DNA from: Simplicillium sp. C3G150-2
Taxonomy: Eukaryota > Ascomycota > Sordariomycetes > Hypocreales > Cordycipitaceae
Reading direction: 5' to 3'
Assembly (NCBI GenBank): GCA_022702485.1
Contig: JAJIYY010000003.1
Span: 1,133,501-1,197,500 of the forward strand
Length of the DNA stretch: 64,000 nucleotides
Each line of letters opens with the position of its first letter. Position 1 is the first letter of the stretch. Below the pieces are notes generated by a model. That model was not told where the DNA came from. It ran no database searches and worked only from the letters and a program-made list of their open reading frames with translations. Both the position numbers and the translations under genes were made by a program. This document shows positions 55,975-64,000 of this stretch, in pieces.

Positions 55975-58900
55975 GAGATTTGGGACTGAAAACCGGTCGA
56001 TATTAATGCATTATTGATTACCAGCATGCTCTAGGTTCGCGTCTTCGCTATTCTTTCTCCAGGCGCAGGGCTGTTATTACCTTCAAATGTATATAATAAT
56101 GATGATGTTACTTACTACGAATGCCGTAATGTTCGAATATTCACTCGGTGACATCTTGACATCCCAATTACACTGCAGACGTCTCATAAGCGACACGTTG
56201 CGGTTGGGCACCAAAGTTGCAAAAAGAGAGAGCGAATTGGTCTCGACGGCTGTTTCTAGAAACACGCCATACCCGTTGGTATAACTTGAATGCAACAATG
56301 ACAGGCGCTGTGCCCTCACGCTTGTGCCAATCGGGGCAAACTTTGAAGCTGTCACCGTGACACGTCGGCTTTATCTTGCAGATGATGAGTCGACTGCGCA
56401 TGGATCGCATGGAGAAAACAAGAGGACTTAGCACTCTGCGTTGCATGGTGAGCACGCTTAGAGCGTACATGATATGCATAATCTGCAAAATGACATGCAT
56501 CTAACATTGCACAGCTCGATGCAAAGATTGCTTCAACCTCATGCCAGGCTACGTTGCCAGAGGTAAGCACTCTTGCTGGGGGACCGGAGTTTTTCGTGGC
56601 TCTTTTGAGGATCTTGGTTTGTTTGATGACACTTTGCGGTGCTGGAGCCCAGTTTTTCAGCAAACTCAGTGGAACAAAATTTAAATGACTATGGGTGTCC
56701 TCTGGGAGGGGTGGTGCGTTTAACATAATGATCCTAATTTCCTTGCTTGAGTGTTAGTGGCTTGGCCACTACACAGAAATAGAATTGCCTTTCCTTTCTT
56801 TGCCAGCAGGGCAGTCTAATTTCTTAAATGTCGTGCTTACATTCAGCCAGCCACTTTCAGTTTTTTTTCTCGCCAGTTTGACTCTGATTCCCGGCTGAAG
56901 GTCTCGGCTCGGCTAATGTATCATTTATCACTTCCACGGTGCAAATCAGAGTTTGGCAGAAAGGCTGTCAGATTGTGAGATGGCCCGCTAGCGCAGGAGA
57001 GGGAAGTCTGAAATAGCAGCTTTCTGTGGTTGTTTGCAGAGCTTCATCGCTTCTTTCCCGTAGAGCATGGCTCACCGTGAAGCACGATGCCTCGTTCAAG
57101 TGGTACAATGTCAACCAAGGAATTTGAGTGAGATTTAGGATCCTTGGTTGGCGTTGGGCAGACTTGTTGACTTGCCCTTGTGGGCTTGCCTTTGGGTGGG
57201 ATCGAAACTAGTCGCCAGGACCTTGCTAGCGCACCCACCCCATATCCCCCATCTCAGCTGGACCAGGTTCCTGGGTCTGTTTTAATGCCAGTGAATCTGT
57301 GTGGGATAGGAAATTATAGGTGAAGATCAGGCTACCTTGATGCAACTATGAGGGCAAGGCAGCCCACTGAGGGGGATGTACGCCGAAAATCACTCGACTG
57401 ATATCCCAGAAGCGAGCATTCCATATAAACGCCAGAGGTCAGCTAGGCAGGTCAACCCCTTTGTCGTATTTGGACATCGTTTGTGTCGAGATTACAAACG
57501 GCCCGATATTCCGTGCCTTCAAACGAGGGCTGCCATGGCCACTTTTTGCTACCCGGCGGAAAAGACGGCGGCCTTTATTGTGAAGCAAACTGCTGGAGCA
57601 AAGGCGAGGTTATGTGTGGCTTCGCCTTGCTATTGATGAGGATTGTAATACCAATTGTGGCGGAATGAACTGCACCCAAAGACGGAATAGGGAAACTGTA
57701 TCCTATGCGTCTTTATCCGGACCCCAAACCAGACGATTTAATTAGAGAATGGCCGTCGTTCTCGATTTGTCCATAAGAAGCAGGCTGTTGGTCTCTACCA
57801 GGGGTGCGGCTCCAGGACATCCATTGAAATGATGCAGGCGGCAGCTTCTCCGGTTTGCAAATCCGTGCTCCAAGCTGCATACAACGAATGGCATGCTGAA
57901 CCGAGGCTTTAGCATTCTCGCTAGCACCGACTACTGCAAGTTAGCGTTCAACAGCGTTCAACAACAGGGATGGTGGAGAGGACAGAAGAGGGGGGGGCTT
58001 GTGTCTCTAGACGGACACAAGATTGGTGGTGGAGGTGGGAGGGAGGTGATGCGGAGTGCGCCAGCAGACACGCAGTAGACACACAGCTACAACAGCAAGC
58101 ACGTCTGGCCTGTTCGGAGCTGTCGGTGGAGCCCATTTAGCGGTCCCAGGGCGCCATCAGAGCCACCAGGGTGTGTACGGTTGGTTCCCGGCCGCCGTTA
58201 TTAGCTGCTTTGTTGCAGCGCCTTGGCTTTAGATCTAAATCACCTGAAAAGTGGTGCTCCGTACGCAGGTTTCAGCCATCCATCGTCTCTTGCGTCTCTG
58301 GCGTTCGTCCCCTCCCTGCCTGGCCACCCACCACTTTCTGATATTTGGAAGCTTAAGTCGTGTCCACTTGCTTTTTAATGTCCTTCCTTTTCGCAGCCCT
58401 GCTAATGAGGTGCTCGTTGCGCTCCAGGCCGCCATCTCTCGCTCCATGCGGCTAATTGGACATGGGGATCGACGGATCCTCCGGTCCAGCACCCAGCAAC
58501 GAACTACTAAGTCATGATGTCAAATCCGAGGCGCTAAACAAGCTGAACAGCTCTGCGAGATAATTATGGCTCAGCAGCGCCATTGTCCTTCAATAGTTAG
58601 ACTCTCTGCGCTGCAAAAGCCTGTATAGCCACGTCACGTTACGCTGCTTTGCGTAGACCCGCACCAACAGCTGGATAACAACATAACTCAAGTTCACCGA
58701 TCGTCTATGCAATCTTCATGTCTAGCGCGTCATTTGACAAGACCATCTTCTCTTCCCCGGTCTGGCAGCAATAGCTCCTAAGACCCACAATGCAGCAGGA
58801 TTTGTGTTCATGTGGCAGAGGTGATGCGATTGCTTGTCCCGGGCGGACAACACGTAAATGTATACACAGGGACCAAAACCCCCCCCCTTCTCCAACTTCC

Positions 58901-59747
58901 CTCGCTCACGGTGCCGGAAAGAGTTTGTGTCATTGGCTCCCTTTGACATGTCAACACTTGTCAAAAGAGCTTGATTGTCGAGCTAATCGTAAAAGCTCTC
59001 ACACACCGCCGCTGCTAGCCTCGCCAGTAAATCCACACCCCCCATCCAAGGACGACCCCCCCCCCCCTTCACAACATTGAAGGGAATGGGAAAAAGCAAG
59101 TGACTGGCTGAGCAGACAAGAACAGGGCATTGTCAAGTGACCACTAGTTTATTTCCGCAAGCCCGTCGGGGCCTTTCACTGCCAGCATTGATGGAAGTCA
59201 TACGGCTTGAATCACTTCCACGTCCATGCGCTTGCCTCTCGCCTAGCTCAGGCCCTTCTTCCCATCTTTGCTCATCTTTCCCCTTCAATGCAGCCTGCCG
59301 TGATCTGTACTTTGTCAACTGTCTTCATGGCCCAAACACAAACATCCATCAAACCCAAGCCTCTGCCGCATCTCACAAAACAATCGTAGCACCAATCCCA
59401 CTTTGCTGGACCTCAGCCTTCCGCTTTCCAGGGCTAATTGGTTGCGCGGCATCGACAAAGGCTGTTCCGGACTACACTCCTTTTTATCCCAACGGATGGT
59501 TTCTTCCTTTTGATTTCGAGAAATCTTTCCATTGGGTCTATATATAACCCGAAGTCTGTCCTTACAGAAGCCGTTTCATCCTGTCTTTCTTTTCAAATTA
59601 TGCCTTACACGCGATCATAAACACCTTTAAACGTTGGCAGAAATCTATATTTCGACTTTTCTTGTCCAGGACAGCCGCCATCTTCCTCGTCTATTGTTGA
59701 GGCTTTCTTCTGCAGTTCCTAGCGTTCGATCACCGTTTTATAGTGCT
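55975..59747. other. Intergenic, 3.8 kb
   Basis: No supportable complete gene. A Cys-rich stretch near 57,445-57,720 is split between frames and may be a gene relic (see findings). G7 and C7-9 runs occur near 57990, 58880 and 59057. A TATATATAA sequence near 59539-59547, about 200 nt before the next start, is a plausible TATA element for the dsRNA-binding-domain gene. Confidence 0.45.
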
Positions 59748-60147
59748 ATGTCGACGACATCTGCCTCCACAGCCGAGCCTTCGCCATGGCAGGATCGCCT
59801 CGATGGTTTGCTTGCCTTTCAATTAACTTACCATACCCATGCTAATCATACAACAGACATGTGCCGTGAGGCACAAATAGCATCTCCAGTCTTTCAGTTG
59901 GTATCAGATCGCCGCGGTAGGTTTAATCCTTCGCCCACACTAACTTCACGCGGCTTGCTAATACCACGCAGGTGGCCGTACCGCATGGTCTAGCCGCGTT
60001 ACAGTCCACGGAAACACTTTGTCTGCTCGATACTGGTACGACGGAAAAAATCTCAACAATGCCAAAGAGGATGCTGCAGAATGTGCCGTCGGTTGGCTCT
60101 CTGGAACTACTGCAAAAACTGCTTCCAAGTCAGTCAATGGATGGTGA
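59748..60147 (+). CDS. Small dsRNA-binding-domain protein, 97 residues
   Basis: Three exons: 59748-59805, 59857-59916, 59972-60147; introns of 51 and 55 nt, the first with a less common GTTTGC donor, both with GCTAAT branch points. The spliced product starts MSTTSASTAEPSPWQDRLDD and is almost entirely one alpha-beta-beta-beta-alpha dsRNA-binding fold: helix WQDRLDDMCREAQIA, strand SPVFQLVSDRRGG, strand TAWSSRVTVHG, strand LSARYWYDG, and helix NNAKEDAAECAVGWL. The AKEDAA core of helix 2, which contacts the RNA phosphates in this family, is kept; the second lysine of the usual KKxAK is not. No other domain is present. A free-standing dsRBD of this size could modulate RNAi or RNA-processing proteins; that is speculation. 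No single exon is long enough to show the gene unspliced. Confidence 0.85.
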
Positions 60148-60810
60148 ATAACACTTTTTGACGGGAATTGTCGTTCTATGTCACGAATAATCGCTGCTTT
60201 ATGTGTTTTCCCTGAAGCTTGTAGGACCGTCTTGCCTGACATTTTCTACTCTGATGTAATATTTTACCCTCACAACGAATAATGATATGGGCGATGGAGT
60301 TATTGGATTATACTGGTATTGGGGGACGTATCAGGAGAAACTGAGTTTTGATCTTGTCACATAAGAAACCACCTAGAAAATTCACACTTTGATTTCTTCA
60401 CTTGCAAGCTGCTGTCGTGAGAATTTAAGTCGATCTCTGGGTCAGGAGACAGCCCCCGCTAATTATAGTGATCTCAAGCTCTCGTCGGATACATTCTAAC
60501 TCAACGTCGTAAATAATACACACCAATTAGATGCCATCAATCCAGATGAAATATGTAGAACATGATGCCATGTCGTTCTTTTTTCTTCTATGATTATCAT
60601 GTTAAAGGAATACAGCCTACTCGAAATCCCCATCTCAGACCCTACAGGGTAGCAGTTGATTCGCAGTCGGCGGCCGGAGGAGCCTTATTCCGTGGGAGCT
60701 TCGCGCCCATAATTTTCATCGTCAATTCCAAACGAACGACTCCTTGTGACCACACGACCTGCAACGCCTCTATATATCACCATCGTGGGAGCTGTTAGAG
60801 TCACATCAAG
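60148..60810. other. Intergenic: dsRBD gene 3' flank and rsm7 promoter
   Basis: AT-rich 3' region of the dsRBD gene and promoter of the ribosomal protein gene. A TATATA sequence lies near 60771-60776. No gene is seen. Confidence 0.45.
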
Positions 60811-61992
60811 ATGTCGAACAAGTTAAGGATCCTTGGTTCGACTCGTGCCCTTGTCCTTGGGTCGCGACCTCTACCATCTCGGCCAGAGAGCCTGCAAAGG
60901 ATACTGCAGCTCAACAGAACATACTCAGATGATGTGTCGCAAACAAATTCCCAAGCTACCAGAAAGGCGACAAAACCAACACAGAGGGCATCTGCCAGCG
61001 CGGCTAGCAAGTTGAATGTTGGCGCAGCAGAGACGAAAGCGGAAACGCCAAAGATTGGCGACCAAGAGGTAATGCGACGAGCTTACCCCTTGGACGGGTT
61101 GGAACTTGTGCTAACAATAATGCGCAGGAATTGCCAATCGACCGTCTCACCGATGCAGAGCTAGAGGAAGTACTATACGGAGGACGTCAAGCCACAAGCA
61201 GCCAGGAAGGCGCGCTGACGGAGGCACAAGAAGACGCCCTATACCGCGAAGGCGTTATACCCTCACCCGATGTCGCGGAGGCTTTATTAGCAGCCTCGGA
61301 GGCATCTGTGCTCGAGGCTAATACCACTGGGAACGATCTGCAGAACCCAGGACATAAATTTGCTCTTCCACAAAAGCCCTATCCTGAAGGGTTCAACATG
61401 AAGAAGAGATACCACCCAGTCATCGAGCAGATCACCCGAATTCTGATGCGAGATGGTAAACTGAGTGTAGCGCAACGGGTGAGAAACGCAGTGAATGTAT
61501 GACTGTTGAAGCAAACGACTAACAGCTGAGAAATAGAACATGGCCATGGTCATGAACTTCCTTCGAACCTCCCCTGCGCCGATTTACAGCCCGAAATTCC
61601 CTCTTCTCCCTGGCACGCCGCCAGCGTCGCATCTTCCACTAAACCCGGTTCTATATCTGACCATTGCCATCGATTCCGTCGCTCCATTAGTAAAAATCAA
61701 CCGAATTGCTGGCGCCGCTGGTGGTGGTAGAGCACTTGAACTCCCCGCTCCTCTTGCCGTCAGACAACGACGAAGGACGGCTTTCAGGTGGATATTAGAT
61801 GCAGTTGAGAAGAAACCATCGAAAGGCAGTGGACGCAAACAACTTGCTCATAGGTTGGCAGAGGAGATCATTGCTGTTGTCGAGGGGCGTTCCGGTGTGT
61901 GGGAAAAGCGCAAGATGGTTCACAAGCTTGGCACGGCTACAAGAGCCAATGTTGGGTCGTTTAAAGCGTCAGCCAAAGGCAAGAGGAATTGA
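60811..61992 (+). CDS. RSM7: Mitochondrial small-subunit ribosomal protein S7 (bS7m, Rsm7)
   Basis: Three exons: 60811-61068, 61128-61478, 61537-61992; 354 residues. The N-terminus (MSNKLRILGSTRALVLGSRP) is basic and Ser/Arg-rich, as in a mitochondrial presequence. The middle part is an acidic, fungal-specific extension (DRLTDAELEEVLYGG, LTEAQEDALYREGVIPSPDV). The S7 domain lies in the last about 170 residues: YHPVIEQITRILMRDGKLSV, QRNMAMVMNFLRTSPAP, YLTIAIDSVAPLVKI, GGRALELPAPLAVRQRRRTA, FRWILDAVEKK and HRLAEEIIAVVEGRSGVWEK with the terminal RANVGSF. S7 organises the head of the small subunit near the decoding site. The second splice (CGG|GTGAGA) joins AQR to NMAMVM, which keeps the conserved core unbroken. 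Confidence 0.93.
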
Positions 61993-63293
61993 GGTGGCCT
62001 AGGACGGGCACTAGATGTAATCGCTGTACATTATCTGCATGGAGCAATAGGCACAGTCCTTTACCGCATAGAAATCTGTAATCTACTGTAACTATTCGCG
62101 AGTCCTTTCTTCGTGAGACAGCATCATAGGCAAGCGCCCTGTTTTAGGCATTTAGAACAGTCAACAAAAGAGGTGTCATGTACACGAACCTCAAATATTT
62201 CGCACTCGACACGATCAGGAGCGACAGCCGTGACCCTTGCCATTGGTGCGGATGAATTGCTCGGGAATATTAGCGCCTGCAAATTAGTGGACAGCGCACA
62301 GCAGACCACCGCATGTGATTTAGAGCAGGGGCTTAAGGTTTGGATTAGGCTTGCTTCAGCCGGCGTACGGCGGGTCGATCATTCTATGTGAGGTGTCGGA
62401 AGCTGTCGATTTGTGGATGCACAGGCAGCCATCCCACCGCGTTGGGAGGGACGTCCATGCTGACGAGTGCCTAGTGGCTTGTGTTACCACCCGCGAGGGT
62501 AAGAAAGCAGCAAAACACTCGCAAATGAGTGAAATGTCTTGACTCGAGGTGCTGGAGAAATATTGGCAGCATGCCTCCCCGCTCAGACACTTTGGGCTAC
62601 GACGCTGGGCAGATTGAATTGGCGCCCCATAGCGCAGCACTAAAACCCGCTAAAACACTGTCCAAGCCTTGGGGCTGAGCGCTGGAACCCGCAGTGTTTA
62701 GCGGCCTCTCGCATGCAGTCTAAGCCTCTGGGAGGGTAACCAACCCCTCTCTTACAGGTGGTATTTGCCTCTCCGCACTTGGTTTACCTCAAGCTACGAC
62801 TTCTCGACTCCACCAGAAGGGTTGCTTTACCCAGCTTCATCCTGTCACCGTCACTGAGCACAACTCGCATTGTCTGGCTACCGTGTACGTCTGACTTGTT
62901 ATCGCGCCACTACCATACCCTGAAAGCTTGATCACGTCTCGGCGACAACACTCCTTTTCTTGTCTCCAGCCTTTGGAGACACCGGTGGCTTTCTTCAACA
63001 GCGATGCTTTGGGGCGTCTCCCAGCATCAAGACCGCCTCTTCTCGAGCTCGACCCGACGCGACCTCTGTATTGTCGAATCGACTCACCCCAGTGCCTCCA
63101 TATCCAAATAAAGAAAGCCGTCACACTTGTTTCTCACAGTCTACCTAGAGCTTTAGCAACCTTGTGTAGGCCCCCGCGAAACAGGATTGCCTCCATCGCG
63201 GGCAAGCAACAGTTGTGCGACAACTTTCTATCGCTTTCCACCGATTTACCGACTGCGTTGAACACCACATCCTGCACGTAGCAACCATCCAAA
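61993..63293. other. Intergenic, 1.3 kb
   Basis: Holds the rsm7 3' end and the promoter and leader of the rightmost gene. The 62,750-63,290 part is C/T-rich, like a leader. A small cluster of repeated GCCTC/GCTGGG words lies near 62600-62720. No gene is seen. Confidence 0.45.
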
Positions 63294-64000
63294 ATGTCGG
63301 GAAAGAAGAATATGCCCATGAGCATTGATGCCATGCTGGACATGGAGCGCCAGGAAGTGCTGGCGTTGCTCGAAAATAAAGCCAATCAAAACAGCTCGAC
63401 ATCGCCTGAACGCACTAGGGCGGCTTCGCCGTACGAATCCTCTCGTTCACCGGTAAGGAGCATGCTCGATATCGAAGAGGAGCCCTCTACGGGTGACGAC
63501 AAGGGTCGCCGTAGCCCCCAACCTACCCAAGCTCCTGTACGAAGCATGCTAGACCTCGATGGACCGCCACATGCTCCTCAGATCCCTGCTGTTAGGCGTA
63601 GCATGTTGGATGTTGGCCCATCTACGGGGCGATCAAGCTCTCAAAACAGCCAAGGCAGGAGGTCTCAACCCACTTCTCCTACCATGGCACACGCATCATT
63701 GTACAAAGGTCCCTCAGCGTCAAGCTCAAGACTGCATCCCAGAAGTAGTTCTGATGCCGGCTTCAAACCCGTTGATTTTGGGCCGCGTCGCTCCCTCGGT
63801 AGTGGCCTTAACGACAGAACGTCAGAGTACCAGTTTTCGGGATTCTTGCCACAGTCATCTAGTGCATTTTCACTGGGCAAACGTCCGTCGCAAAATAAGC
63901 GCCAGTCTGGAGGAAGCTCCTTAGCTGATGCTCTCAGGGGCCAGGATTTCAGTGGCCTCCAGCTGCCCGGAGATCGAGGCAGAAAGACGTCTGGCAGCAA
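63294..64000 (+). CDS. N-terminus of a disordered protein with RSMLD repeats (cut by window edge)
   Basis: An open frame from ATG at 63294 (MSGKKNMPMSIDAMLDMERQ) runs to the window edge without a stop, 235 codons so far. The start is preceded by a CCAACCATCCAAA-type leader. A short conserved-looking helix (IDAMLDMERQEVLALLENK) is followed by Ser/Pro/Arg-rich sequence that carries three near-identical motifs: PVRSMLDIE, PVRSMLDLD and RRSMLDVG, spaced about 30 residues apart, each followed by an acidic or Pro-rich stretch. The rest (SLYKGPSASSSRLHPRSSSD, GFKPVDFGPRRSLG) also looks disordered. I do not recognise the family; the repeated short motif suggests linear docking sites. The folded part, if any, lies to the right of the window. 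Confidence 0.8.
   Translation, partial: MSGKKNMPMSIDAMLDMERQEVLALLENKANQNSSTSPERTRAASPYESSRSPVRSMLDIEEEPSTGDDKGRRSPQPTQAPVRSMLDLDGPPHAPQIPAVRRSMLDVGPSTGRSSSQNSQGRRSQPTSPTMAHASLYKGPSASSSRLHPRSSSDAGFKPVDFGPRRSLGSGLNDRTSEYQFSGFLPQSSSAFSLGKRPSQNKRQSGGSSLADALRGQDFSGLQLPGDRGRKTSGS

Noticed and set aside
59137..59547. 136-codon plus-strand frame just upstream of the dsRBD gene
   Set aside because: Ser/Pro/Phe-rich, pyrimidine-driven translation with no domain; the region is better read as promoter with a TATATATAA element at its end.

Overview
The window reads as nuclear DNA of a filamentous ascomycete, most likely a sordariomycete and probably Hypocreales. Genes carry a few short introns (about 50-110 nt) with GTRAGT-like donors, CTAAC-type branch points and CAG/TAG acceptors; leaders are pyrimidine-rich; and the proteins are typical of this group (Ndt80-like regulator, fungal SREBP, RXT2, Opi3-type methyltransferase). 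The species cannot be named from sequence alone. Sixteen complete protein genes and one gene cut by the right edge are supported. No rRNA, tRNA, CRISPR array or intact transposon was seen.

Layout. 1-8,050 holds no supportable gene. 8,058-17,158 carries four minus-strand housekeeping genes: an LSB5-like VHS-domain endocytosis protein, an NRAMP metal transporter, an Opi3-type phospholipid methyltransferase and the Rpd3L subunit RXT2.

17,864-36,476 is the centre of the window, a five-gene N-acetylglucosamine (GlcNAc) catabolic cluster: a GH3 beta-N-acetylglucosaminidase fused to GNAT-like domains (nag3 type), GlcNAc-6-phosphate deacetylase (dac1 type), an Ndt80-like transcription factor (ron1 type), glucosamine-6-phosphate deaminase (dam1 type) and a hexokinase-like putative GlcNAc kinase (hxk3 type). 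Together they can take GlcNAc or its oligomers to fructose-6-phosphate, with a likely pathway regulator inside the cluster. nag3/dac1 and dam1/hxk3 are divergent pairs and ron1/dam1 converge. This matches the cluster described in Trichoderma reesei, so the system is known in outline. The less ordinary points are the replaced catalytic residues and acetyltransferase-like tail of the GH3 protein, the C-terminal extension of the deaminase, and an ATGA stop-start upstream ORF on the kinase.

37,121-50,932 holds a multi-BRCT repair scaffold (Brc1/Rtt107 type), ESCRT-II subunit VPS25, the sterol regulator SREBP/Sre1, an uncharacterised single-pass membrane protein and the Srs2/UvrD-type helicase. 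The right part has a tiny mitochondrial-looking membrane protein, a neutral ceramidase, a three-exon 97-residue dsRNA-binding-domain protein, mitochondrial ribosomal protein S7, and the start of a disordered protein with repeated RSMLD motifs. Long gene-free stretches (about 8, 4.7 and 3.8 kb) separate these blocks.
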